Source of the DNA: Candidatus Binatia bacterium
Lineage (GTDB): Bacteria; Desulfobacterota; Binatia; UBA12015
Direction: 5' to 3'
NCBI GenBank assembly: GCA_029243485.1
Contig: JAQWRY010000052.1
Coordinates: 1 to 64,000, forward strand
DNA length: 64,000 nt
Shown here: one piece after another, positions 34,001 through 41,596 of the stretch
Layout of the letters: each line of letters starts with the position of its first letter
Position numbering within the stretch: position 1 is the first letter of the stretch
Made by a program: the position numbers and the translations under genes
The notes under the pieces: model-generated
Told to the model about the DNA's origin: nothing
The model's input: the letters and a program-made list of their open reading frames with translations, nothing else
Databases searched by the model: none

Positions 34001-34456
34001 GTGGGACGTTGGTCACGAAACGAGCTCGAAGACGCATTCGACAACTTCCAGAAGACCGCCCTGGTCGCCGGCACGTCCGGTGACTGGCGTCCGTGGGCCG
34101 ACCTGTTCACCGAGGACGCGACCTACATCGAGCACGCGTACGGAACCCTCGGCGGACGAGAGGCGATCTACGAATGGATCCAACCTCTGATGTCGAAGCC
34201 GGAGAACCGCGTCATGCAGTTCTTCCCAGTCGAGTGGCACATCATCGACGAGGAGCGCGGCTGGATCGTATGCCAGGTCTGGAACCGCATGGTCGACCCC
34301 GGCGACGGAAGCCTCCACCAAGCGTACAACTTCACGCTACTGAAGTACGCCGGCAACATGAAGTTCTCCTTCGAGGAGGACATCTACAACCCAGCGCACT
34401 TCCAGAGCATGCGCGCGGACTGGACGGACCAAAAGGCCAAGCTCGAGTCGAAATGA
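34001..34456 (+). CDS. SnoaL-like (NTF2-fold) protein
   Basis: 151-residue small alpha+beta barrel protein. Visible family features are W-A-D-L-F-T-E-D-A-T-Y-I-E-H-A-Y-G, G-G-R-E-A-I-Y-E-W-I, and the later strands W-I-V-C-Q-V-W-N-R and F-S-F-E-E-D-I-Y-N-P. SnoaL-like proteins include isomerases, dehydratases and cyclases, and aromatic hydroxylase partners; the catalytic Asp/His positions are plausible but the substrate is unknown. A GTG with GAAGGAGA eight bases upstream decides the start. It probably sits in its own unit, 52 bases after the PLC gene. Confidence 0.82.
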   Translation: MGRWSRNELEDAFDNFQKTALVAGTSGDWRPWADLFTEDATYIEHAYGTLGGREAIYEWIQPLMSKPENRVMQFFPVEWHIIDEERGWIVCQVWNRMVDPGDGSLHQAYNFTLLKYAGNMKFSFEEDIYNPAHFQSMRADWTDQKAKLESK

Positions 34457-34466
34457 CGGCGCGGCA

Positions 34467-34907
34467 CTAATGCCGCATCGCCTCGAGGCACTTGGGACAG
34501 ATCCCGTGCGAGAGCTGCGAGAGCGGGAACCTCTCGAAGAGTTCGAGCGCGGGGAGCGGCTCCTCCCGCAACGTCACGGAGTCGATGGCCAGGGACCAAT
34601 CGGGGACTGGACGAATCCTGAGTTCCATAAAGCGCCGCACCATGGGTCCATCGCATCGAAACGGGATGACGGCGGGAGACTGCGTCTGGCGGACTCGCCG
34701 GAACAGGCCCTGATACAGCTGGCACGCCTCATCGCCGGCGATGTGGTCCCACAGTCACGTCCCGAGGACCGATGCAGCCTTCAGCTTTGGCCTCTCGTTC
34801 TCTCGCGCGAACTCATCCCAGCTGCCATCGATGCGCGTCAAACGATCCCCGGCGTCGACCTCATACGACAACACTGTGCCGACAGCACCTTGCTCCATCG
34901 ACTCCAC
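34467..34907 (-). pseudogene. PAS-like protein gene interrupted by one in-frame TGA
   Basis: One minus-strand frame is coding-like from a GTG/ATG near 34900 to the TAG at 34467 but contains a single TGA at 34755-34757. Before it: E-S-M-E-Q-G-A-V-G-T-V-L-S-Y-E-V and S-W-D-E-F-A-R-E-N, ending V-L-G-T. After it: L-W-D-H-I-A-G-D-E-A-C, I-P-F-R-C-D-G-P-M-V-R-R-F-M-E-L, and a closing S-H-G-I-C-P-K-C-L-E. This is the plan of a family of PAS-fold sensor-like proteins with a terminal CxxC. The product would be about 146 residues if read through. Nonsense mutation or sequencing error fits best. Confidence 0.65.
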
Positions 34908-35046
34908 CGTAGACCGAGCCAGGAACCAGGTAAAGGAGAGCGCTCCTTAGGCGCCGGCGTGCGGGTCCTCATCCGCGAGGATCCGGATTCCACGCGATAC
35001 CAATCCTATGAAGATACGTGCATCGACAGCTCGAACAATGGGGGGT

Positions 35047-35901
35047 TCAGGCGGTGCGCTTTTCCCACTCACTACGTATGAACGCGAGGCCGTCGCGGGC
35101 GACCTGCTCCTCGCTCTCGAACATCCGCCGCCAGATCTTGGTCGCCGCCGCGATCCCGGGCAACGCCTGGCCGAACGACTCGATCACCATCCACCCGTCG
35201 TAGTCGATCTCCTTCAGCGCATCGAAGGTCTCCGCCCAGCGGACCTGTCCTTGGCCCGGCGTTCCGCGATCGTTCTCGGAGATGTGTACGTGACGGATCT
35301 CACGAGCGGCTCCAGTGATCGCTTTGCGGACGTCCTTCTCCTCGATGTTCGCGTGGAACGTATCGTAGTGGACACCCACGCTCGGGTGATCGATGTCACG
35401 GACGAAGCGCGCCGTATCCTCGGCGCAGTTCAGAAGATAGATCTCGAAGCGGTTCAGGAACTCGAAGACGAGCGTGATCCCGGCCTCGGCCGCGTACTCC
35501 GCGGATGCCCGCATGCACTCGACGCTGCGCTTCCACTCCTCAGCAGTCGGCGGACTGCCGCTGAACTGGCCGATCGCGGCGTAGAGCGGTCCGCCGATGA
35601 GCTTGGCTCCGGCGGCGTCCGCGCAATCGATCGTCTTCTTCGTCGCATCGAGGGCGGCGCGCCTGACGGCCGGGTCCGGACTGATCGGATCATCCTCCGC
35701 GTTTCGGACGGCGGTGACCGTCCGCTCGAACCCGAGATCATCCAAATGGCGCCCGAGACGGGCGAACTGTTCCGGCTCACCACCGAAGATCGGGAGCTCC
35801 AGCCCATCGAATCCCATCTCGCGAAGGCGACCGTACAGCGGCAGGAACTGCTCGTCAGCCGGATCATCCGTCCAGAGCAGGAGGTTCATTCCGTATTTCA
35901 T
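35047..35901 (-). CDS. Sugar phosphate isomerase/epimerase-like TIM barrel
   Basis: 284-residue xylose isomerase-like TIM-barrel protein of the D-tagatose/D-psicose 3-epimerase group. Metal-binding residues sit in L-V-F-E-F-L-N-R-F-E (Glu), G-V-H-Y-D-T-F-H-A-N (Asp, His), I-R-H-V-H-I-S-E-N-D-R-G-T-P-G (His) and M-V-I-E-S-F-G (Glu). It would interconvert ketoses or epimerise a sugar or inositol derivative with a divalent metal. GGGAG lies before the ATG. It is eleven bases downstream of the GMC oxidoreductase, in one operon with it and the gluconate-dehydrogenase-type subunit. Confidence 0.87.
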   Translation of the reverse strand: MKYGMNLLLWTDDPADEQFLPLYGRLREMGFDGLELPIFGGEPEQFARLGRHLDDLGFERTVTAVRNAEDDPISPDPAVRRAALDATKKTIDCADAAGAKLIGGPLYAAIGQFSGSPPTAEEWKRSVECMRASAEYAAEAGITLVFEFLNRFEIYLLNCAEDTARFVRDIDHPSVGVHYDTFHANIEEKDVRKAITGAAREIRHVHISENDRGTPGQGQVRWAETFDALKEIDYDGWMVIESFGQALPGIAAATKIWRRMFESEEQVARDGLAFIRSEWEKRTA

Positions 35902-35912
35902 TCGTGGGCTCC

Positions 35913-37601
35913 CTAGATCGCGCCGGACTTCATCTCGTCGGTCGCGTACGCACAAGCTCTTGCCGTCAAAGCCATATAGGTCAGGGACGGGTTCTGGCAG
36001 GCCGAGGACGTCATACCCGATCCGTCGGTCACGAAGAGATTCGGCACGTCATGCGCCTGGTTATGCGCATTGAGAACAGACGTCTTGGGATCCCGCCCCA
36101 TGCGCGCGGTCCCCATCTCATGGATGCCGTCGCCACCCGGACTCATGTCCGCCATTTTCATGAGAACGGCGCCGCCACTCGCCTGGATCATCGCGGCGGC
36201 TTCCGTCGCCGCGTCCTCGCGCATCTTCTTCGCATTTTCGTCGAAGGCAAAGCTCACCTTCACCTGCGGAATCCCGAACCGGTCCACCTTGGACCCGTCC
36301 AGCGTGACCTGATTGTTCTCATCCGGCAGACATTCGCCGAAGCCCGAGAGTGCGAACATCCAGGGGCCCGGCTTGCGCAGCGCGTTCTTCAGATCCTTGC
36401 CGAACCCGGGGGTCATGTTGCCCATCGACCAACCCGTGCGCATTGCGCGGCCCTGGTACCCGTACCCGCGAAGGAACGGCGCCTTCGATGCGTCATCGCC
36501 CAGGTTCTTGAAACGAGCGACGTACACGCCGTTCGGACGATTCCCAAACGTTTCCTTCTGATCGAAGCCTGGCATGATGCCGATGGCAGACAACCCGAGG
36601 TGGTGGTCCATCAGATACTTACCGAGAACACCACTCGAGTTCGCGAGACCGTTGGGCATCTGCTCAGACTTGGAGTTAAGCAGGACCTGCGTCGAACCGA
36701 TCGTCGAGGCGCACACGAAGATGACGCGTGCGGAGATCGTCTCCTTCTCTCCCGTCTTCGCGTCGATCACTCGGACCCCGGTCGCGCGTTTCGCGGCCGG
36801 GTCGTAGTCGATTCCTTCGACGACCGTGTCGGTCCGAACCGTGAGGCGCCCCGTCGCCTCGGCGGCAGGCAACGTCGAACTCTGCGTGCTGAAGTACGAG
36901 CCCGTCGAGCAGCCCATGTGGCAGGGGCCGCAGTAGTGGCAGGCCGCGCGGCCGTTCAGAGGCTCGGTCAGAACCGCCGTCCGCCCGATCGTCAGAACAC
37001 GACCTGGGAACTTCTCGGCGATCTTCTCTCGCGCGTGCGCCTCGACGCAGTTCAGCTCCATCGGCTTCTGGAACTGCCCGTCGGGAAGGTGTGGCAGCCC
37101 CTCGGCCTGACCGCTCACACCGATGAACTTCTCGACGTGGTCGTACCAGGGCTCGACGTCGGCGTAGCGGATCGGCCAGTCGACACCGTGCCCGTCCTTG
37201 GCGTTCGCTTCGAAGTCGAGATCACTCCAGCGATAGACTTGGCGGCCCCAAAGGAGAGAGCGCCCGCCTAGCCCGCCCCCGCGATACCAGTGGAACGGCC
37301 GCTCCGGGTCCGAGACATACGGGTTCTCCTTCTCGTTCGTCCAGAAGTGAACATTGCCTTCCTTAAACGAATAGTTCGCGCTCGCCATCGGATAGTCCGA
37401 CTCGAACTTCTTGCGATCCCCCTGTCCTCGGAACTTCTCCTCCCAGGGATTCTCGTGCTCGCCCGTGTAGTCCCGACTGTGCTCGATCGGGCGCCCGCGC
37501 TCGAGCATGAGAACGGTGAGCCCACGCTCCGTGAGCTCTTTCGCGGCCCAGCCGCCCGTCACACCCGAACCAATTACGACGGCATCGAACTTGGCGTCCA
37601 C
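35913..37601 (-). CDS. GMC oxidoreductase (gluconate/sugar dehydrogenase flavoprotein type)
   Basis: 562-residue FAD flavoprotein. The N-terminal dinucleotide fold is V-V-I-G-S-G-V-T-G-G-W-A-A-K-E-L; the FAD-contacting G-G-L-G-G-R-S-L-L-W-G is typical of GMC enzymes; the C-terminal active-site region is H-E-M-G-T-A-R-M-G and N-P-S-L-T-Y-M-A. A Cys cluster, C-H-Y-C-G-P-C-H-M-G-C (about residue 220), resembles the iron-sulfur or disulfide-bearing insertion of membrane-linked sugar dehydrogenases. With subunit 3 directly upstream it would oxidise a sugar or polyol and pass electrons to a carrier, but no cytochrome c subunit is adjacent. The GTG start lies two bases beyond the upstream stop. Confidence 0.87.
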   Translation of the reverse strand: MDAKFDAVVIGSGVTGGWAAKELTERGLTVLMLERGRPIEHSRDYTGEHENPWEEKFRGQGDRKKFESDYPMASANYSFKEGNVHFWTNEKENPYVSDPERPFHWYRGGGLGGRSLLWGRQVYRWSDLDFEANAKDGHGVDWPIRYADVEPWYDHVEKFIGVSGQAEGLPHLPDGQFQKPMELNCVEAHAREKIAEKFPGRVLTIGRTAVLTEPLNGRAACHYCGPCHMGCSTGSYFSTQSSTLPAAEATGRLTVRTDTVVEGIDYDPAAKRATGVRVIDAKTGEKETISARVIFVCASTIGSTQVLLNSKSEQMPNGLANSSGVLGKYLMDHHLGLSAIGIMPGFDQKETFGNRPNGVYVARFKNLGDDASKAPFLRGYGYQGRAMRTGWSMGNMTPGFGKDLKNALRKPGPWMFALSGFGECLPDENNQVTLDGSKVDRFGIPQVKVSFAFDENAKKMREDAATEAAAMIQASGGAVLMKMADMSPGGDGIHEMGTARMGRDPKTSVLNAHNQAHDVPNLFVTDGSGMTSSACQNPSLTYMALTARACAYATDEMKSGAI

Positions 37602-37603
37602 GA

Positions 37604-38209
37604 TCAGAACCCTACGACCCAAACGCGGCCATTAGCTCCCGCCGCGACGCAGGCGTCGAACCGTCCTGGGGTCGGGTTGAACTCCAACTCCTGCGTGCCG
37701 CCGATCTTAGAGGTGTAGTAGCCGACGATCGTCAACTGTTTCAGCGCCGGGAAGAATGCCGGAGCCGGCGCCTTCTTCTGGAATGCGACGAGGGGATTGA
37801 TGCCCTTGGCCGCCATCTCCGCCTGACCTTCTTTCTCGAGCTGCTTCAACACCTCGACCTGGTCCGCCTCGGGCGACTCGACGAACGTCTTGCCCGTCCG
37901 CTCGTTCGCGACGACGTCGATTCGCGCCAGCCCCGCCATGAACTCCGCCCGCTCGTCGTCGTAGTACCAATCGACCAGCATCATCTCGATAAAGTCGGCC
38001 ACGCCCGCGTCACGCGCACCCGGCGTGTCGGTCGTGGGGAGGATGAGCTCCGTCGCGGTTGCGACGGTCTCCTTCTGCTCCGGCGTAAAGAGGGGCGACG
38101 AAGCGTTGCCGACAGCGGCGTCGGCCCGACTCAGAAACGAAACACAGGGCGCAGCAACAGCACCCCCGAACAGGGCCGTGAGACCTGCGAGGAAGTCACG
38201 TCTTTCCAT
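37604..38209 (-). CDS. Gluconate 2-dehydrogenase subunit 3-like, Tat-exported
   Basis: 201-residue small subunit. The twin-arginine signal is E-R-R-D-F-L followed by a hydrophobic segment to about residue 31, so it and its partner are moved folded to the periplasm. F-T-P-E-Q-K-E-T-V-A-T-A-T-E-L-I-L-P-T-T-D-T-P-G-A fits the subunit-3 family (helical, with the conserved L-I-P-x-T-D-x-P-G-A motif). It would be the export chaperone or scaffold for the GMC flavoprotein. AAGGAA precedes the ATG. Immediately upstream lies a decayed TonB receptor, whose stop falls within ten bases of this start, so it was once part of the same operon. Confidence 0.87.
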   Translation of the reverse strand: MERRDFLAGLTALFGGAVAAPCVSFLSRADAAVGNASSPLFTPEQKETVATATELILPTTDTPGARDAGVADFIEMMLVDWYYDDERAEFMAGLARIDVVANERTGKTFVESPEADQVEVLKQLEKEGQAEMAAKGINPLVAFQKKAPAPAFFPALKQLTIVGYYTSKIGGTQELEFNPTPGRFDACVAAGANGRVWVVGF

Positions 38210-38217
38210 GGGATTCC

Positions 38218-38529
38218 TTAGAAGCGGTAGCTGAGTTCACCACCGAAGGTGCGCGGCGGTGCGTAGTAACGAGTCGATGCACCGAAGACCGAGTCCAACG
38301 GCTGAACCGAGTTGAAGTACTCTTCACCAATCAGGTTCCGGGCCCAGAGCGCAACCTGCGCATGATCGTCGAAGAACCCGTACGAGAGGCGCGCGTTTAG
38401 GAGGTTCACACCGCGCTGTTGCAGCAGCACTTGCTCACCCGCGTACTCGATCAGGCTCTGATACGACCAGTCCAGACGCGGCGTGAGCCATCCGTCCATC
38501 CCTTCCACACCGGTCTCGATGGGGAACGA
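38218..38529 (-). pseudogene. TonB-dependent receptor, C-terminal fragment
   Basis: About 103 codons of the last beta-strands of an outer-membrane receptor, bounded upstream by in-frame TAA and TAG codons. It parallels the intact receptor at 41.6-44.0 kb: G-W-L-T-P-R-L-D-W against G-W-L-T-P-R-L-E-W, R-G-V-N-L-L-N-A-R-L-S-Y against R-G-Y-N-L-L-H-A-R-L-S-Y, and D-D-H-A-Q-V-A-L-W-A-R-N-L. Both end in an aromatic Phe (the outer-membrane signature). The plug domain and most of the barrel are gone. It sits just before the sugar dehydrogenase genes and probably served their substrate uptake. Confidence 0.8.
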
Positions 38530-38544
38530 TTACTAGACGGACAA

Positions 38545-39181
38545 GAACGTCTGGAGCCGGGAGACGTTGCTGAAGCGATCACCGCTGAAGTCCTGCGCGG
38601 CAACCTGTGCCCGAACGGTGCGGTCCTCAAACCTTCCGCCGCCACACCGGAACTGATGCAGCACCGCGGCCGCGCCGTCGTCTTCGAAAACATCGACGCG
38701 CTACAAAGCGCGCATCGATTCTCCCGACCTCGACGTCGAGCCAGACGACATCCTCCTCTTGAAGAACTGCGGACCGAAGAAATACCCGGGCTTTCCCGAA
38801 GTCGGCAACATGTCCCTCCCGAAGAAGCTGCTCGAACGCGGCGTGAAGGACATGGTCCGGATCTCCGATGCGCGGATGAGCGGAACAGCCTACGGCACGG
38901 TCGTCCTTCATGCCGCGCCCGAAGCCGCTGCCGGCGGAACACTCGCCCTGGTCCAGAACGGCGACTTCGTCGAGCTCGACGTGGCCGGCCGACGACTCCA
39001 CCTCGATGTGGCGGACGAGGAATTGGCGCAGCGCCGGGCGAACTGGGAGCCACCGCCGACCCGCAGCGAACGCGGCTACGCACGCCTCTTTTACGACCAC
39101 GTCATGCAGGCCGATCGCGGGGTCGACTTCGACTTCCTCGTCGGAAAGAGCGGGGCCGAGGTGCCGCGCGAGTCGCACTGA
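38545..39181 (+). pseudogene. IlvD/Edd-family dehydratase, truncated and frameshifted
   Basis: The C-terminal third of a dihydroxy-acid / sugar-acid dehydratase. The first frame gives R-G-N-L-C-P-N-G-A-V-L-K-P-S-A-A and R-G-R-A-V-V-F-E-N-I. Near 38695 the homology moves to another frame: A-R-I-D-S-P-D-L-D-V, K-N-C-G-P-K-K-Y-P-G-F-P-E-V-G-N-M and R-M-S-G-T-A-Y-G-T-V-V-L-H. The N-terminal two thirds, including the iron-sulfur Cys residues, are missing. The second frame could be translated from an ATG as 140 residues but would lack an active site. It is next to a GntR regulator of the sugar-acid type. Confidence 0.8.
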
Positions 39182-39196
39182 GAGAGCGGCGGCGCG

Positions 39197-39997
39197 CTAC
39201 TTCCGCCGGGGGCGCGCGCGGGCTCGAGTGCGCCCCCCCTTTGCCTTGGTAGAGAGGACGTTCTCGACGTCCTGCCAATTTTCATCAATCAACTTCTCAG
39301 CGGCGCGGCGCGCGCGCGGCGCAGCCCGATCCGCTATGGCCTCGGCAATCTCGCGATGCTGCCCGATGGACGCCGCGTACGCGCCAGGCCGACGCATCGC
39401 GATCTCGAAGTCCGCGCGCAGAAGCGCCGAAATCACATTCTGGAAGGACCCGAGAACGCTGTTGTGAGCGGAGGTGAGCAGAACCCGGTGGAATTCGAGG
39501 TCCGCCTCGAGCGACTTCTGGGGATCCTCGACGCTGTCCTCCATACCCTCGACGGCCGCCAGAAGATCGGCGGCCTCGCGCCGGGTCGCCCGGGACGCGG
39601 CGAACTCCGCCGCCGCCGGTTCGAAGAGGCGGCGGACCTCGGTGAGATCCCGCAGCATCGGCTCGAACGACTTCGGCGAGCGCGCGGTCCAGGCGATGAC
39701 GTCCGGGTCGAGTAGATTCCAATCGGACCGCGGGCGCACACGCGTCCCGACTCGCGGCCCCGTTCGTAGGAGACTCTTGCCGGCCAACACCTTGACAGCT
39801 TCGCGCACGACGTTCCGGCCGACATCGAGCTCTTCGCAAAGCGCGCTCTCGATCGGCAGGGGGACTCCCTCGTCGTAATCGCCGCGGGTGATCCGTGTCC
39901 CCAGCTCCTCCACGGCAATCTCCAGCAGCCCCGAGCGACGAGGCCGGGCGGTCGATCGCTTCTTGGAACCGGGCTTCTTCGTGGCGCCTCGAATCAT
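39197..39997 (-). CDS. FadR-type GntR transcriptional regulator
   Basis: 266-residue regulator with an N-terminal winged helix (L-P-I-E-S-A-L-C-E-E-L-D-V-G-R-N-V-V-R-E-A-V-K-V-L) and a C-terminal all-helical FCD ligand domain (R-R-L-F-E-P-A-A-A-E-F-A, D-L-E-F-H-R-V-L-L-T-S-A-H-N, H-R-E-I-A-E-A-I). The linker S-D-W-N-L-L-D-P-D-V-I-A-W is typical of the DgoR-like sugar-acid subgroup. Both termini are Arg/Lys-rich, and the C-terminal tail (R-T-R-A-R-A-R-P-R-R-K) is unusual. It probably controls the neighbouring sugar-oxidation genes, the MFS gene, or both; the divergent 112-base gap is a candidate operator region. Confidence 0.87.
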   Translation of the reverse strand: MIRGATKKPGSKKRSTARPRRSGLLEIAVEELGTRITRGDYDEGVPLPIESALCEELDVGRNVVREAVKVLAGKSLLRTGPRVGTRVRPRSDWNLLDPDVIAWTARSPKSFEPMLRDLTEVRRLFEPAAAEFAASRATRREAADLLAAVEGMEDSVEDPQKSLEADLEFHRVLLTSAHNSVLGSFQNVISALLRADFEIAMRRPGAYAASIGQHREIAEAIADRAAPRARRAAEKLIDENWQDVENVLSTKAKGGRTRARARPRRK

Positions 39998-40109
39998 GGG
40001 ATGAAAGCCACACTAGACGGGGGTGAATCTCGCAGCAAGCGCGCCCGAGTTTCACGTGTGTGGTGACGCACCGGTCGCGATGGCACCGACCGAGCGCTAG
40101 CCTCTTCGA

Positions 40110-41435
40110 GTGACCACGACGCCACTCGTCTCCCCAGGCACCCCCCCGGCGACCGAGCCGCGCGAGAACGTCGTACCGTCGCTGCGCCCCTTTCGTCCCG
40201 GCTTCTGGTTCGGCGGATTCAACGGCGTCACCTGGATGATCTCGCTCGGCACACCCATGGTGCTGCTCGCACAGCACCTCGGCGCCAGCGCGTTTCAGGT
40301 CGGGCTCGCCTCCTCGTTCGTGTTCCTTCTCCTTCCGATCCAGATCGTCGCGACCGCCGCGCTCCCGTCCTTGGGGTTCAAGCGACAGATGGTCCTCGCC
40401 TGGCTCGTCCGGACCGTCTTCCTTGTCATTCCGCTGGGCCTCGTGTGGGTCGAATTCGACGCGCCGCAACCGTGGATGCCCGCTCTCTTAGTCACCAGCG
40501 TCTTCGGCTTCTGCGTGTGCCGCGCGTTCGGAACCGCGGCGCATCTCCCCTGGATGGCAGCAATTCTTCCTTTGGAGTTGCGGGGAAAGTTCTTCGCGAC
40601 CGATCAGGCGATCACGAGCGTCGTGGGCGTCGGCACCTTGCTCACCTGCGCCGCCTTGTTCGCGAGTCTCTCGGCCCGCACGGCGTTCGGCATCGTCTAC
40701 CTCGCCGCCGCGATGGGCGCCGTGCTCGCGGTTTGGAACCTCAGTCGGCTTCCCTCGGCGCCCGCGCCTGCGGCTTTGCCGCTGCGGGCGATGGCGGGCC
40801 ACGCCCTCGAACTGTGCATGTCGCCCGGACGCTTCCGTCACTATCTGCTGCTGATGCTGACGGGGTCCTTCGTCACGTCTTCACTCGTGGCCTTCACCGT
40901 CTACTATCTGAAGACCGTCCGAGGCCTCCCTTCGAGCGAAATCCTGCTGTTCACGGCGGCTCAGTTCGGAGGTCAGATCTTCGGAACCGCGAGCATCCGT
41001 CACCAGATCGACCACGTACCCCTTCGACGCTTCTTCCAGATCGCCGTGGCCATGGTCGCGGTGGTCGATCTCTTCTGGCTCGCTCTTCTCAACGGGGTCG
41101 ACGGTCTCGTGCCGTGGCTCGGCGTCGCCTACTTCATCTTCGGGATGGGCGTAGCCATGACGAACGTCACGCACGCGACGTACCTCCCCGAGCTCTCTCC
41201 GGAGAAGGACCGTCCAATCACCATCGCCGTCTTCACAGCGGCGCTCGGACTCTTGGCGGGCCTCGCTCCGATGCTCTGGGGACTCGCTCTCAAGAACAGC
41301 GGGCCCGTGCCCGGGATGAACGTCGATCACTTTTTGCTGTTCTTCGGCGTCGGGATCACACTGAGCCTTAGTCTCCTCGTTCTGTTCTCCCGACTGCCCG
41401 ACCTACGCCCGTCCCTCGGACCCGGACGAACCTAA
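40110..41435 (+). CDS. MFS transporter
   Basis: 441-residue inner-membrane permease with about twelve hydrophobic helices and a central loop near residue 215. The helix 2-3 loop of typical MFS carriers is weakly preserved (S-F-V-F-L-L-L-P). L-L-L-M-L-T-G-S-F-V-T-S-S-L-V-A-F begins the second half. No recognisable substrate motif is visible; location next to a sugar-acid-type GntR gene and a TonB receptor suggests carbohydrate or organic-acid uptake. The GTG start has no strong ribosome site but is the earliest sensible start in the divergent gap. Confidence 0.82.
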   Translation: MTTTPLVSPGTPPATEPRENVVPSLRPFRPGFWFGGFNGVTWMISLGTPMVLLAQHLGASAFQVGLASSFVFLLLPIQIVATAALPSLGFKRQMVLAWLVRTVFLVIPLGLVWVEFDAPQPWMPALLVTSVFGFCVCRAFGTAAHLPWMAAILPLELRGKFFATDQAITSVVGVGTLLTCAALFASLSARTAFGIVYLAAAMGAVLAVWNLSRLPSAPAPAALPLRAMAGHALELCMSPGRFRHYLLLMLTGSFVTSSLVAFTVYYLKTVRGLPSSEILLFTAAQFGGQIFGTASIRHQIDHVPLRRFFQIAVAMVAVVDLFWLALLNGVDGLVPWLGVAYFIFGMGVAMTNVTHATYLPELSPEKDRPITIAVFTAALGLLAGLAPMLWGLALKNSGPVPGMNVDHFLLFFGVGITLSLSLLVLFSRLPDLRPSLGPGRT

Positions 41436-41535
41436 AGAACGCGCTCGCACCGCCGTACGCATGTGCGTGATCTCCCATCTCGACCGGGAGCCTTGACCGC
41501 GAACGAAGCGCACGATGCCACGTACCGAGATCGGC

Positions 41536-41565
41536 TTGACCTGCAGGCCCTCCTCGCTGTGTAAT
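41536..41565 (+). promoter_or_regulatory. Possible sigma70-like promoter before the TonB receptor
   Basis: TTGACC, an 18-base spacer and TGTAAT lie 31 bases before the receptor ATG, with CGGAGG as ribosome site at 41582-41587. The -35 is a good match and the -10 moderate. The same DNA can be read as the start of a lost SnoaL-like gene, so this stays tentative. Confidence 0.35.
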
Positions 41566-41596
41566 CGGCGAACTCTCTCAACCGGAGGTCCACTCC

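Noticed and set aside
34755-34757. Selenocysteine codon in the PAS-like gene
   Set aside because: No SECIS-like hairpin was recognised after the TGA, the position is not a redox site, and no selenoprotein family fits.
38759-39181. Intact 140-residue IlvD-domain gene
   Set aside because: It lacks the iron-sulfur and substrate residues of the family, and homology continues upstream in another frame, so it is a frameshifted remnant.
41510-41566. Possible N-terminus of a lost SnoaL-like gene (YRDRLDLQALLAV then TAA)
   Set aside because: Nineteen or so codons only; the same bases also make a plausible promoter for the TonB receptor.
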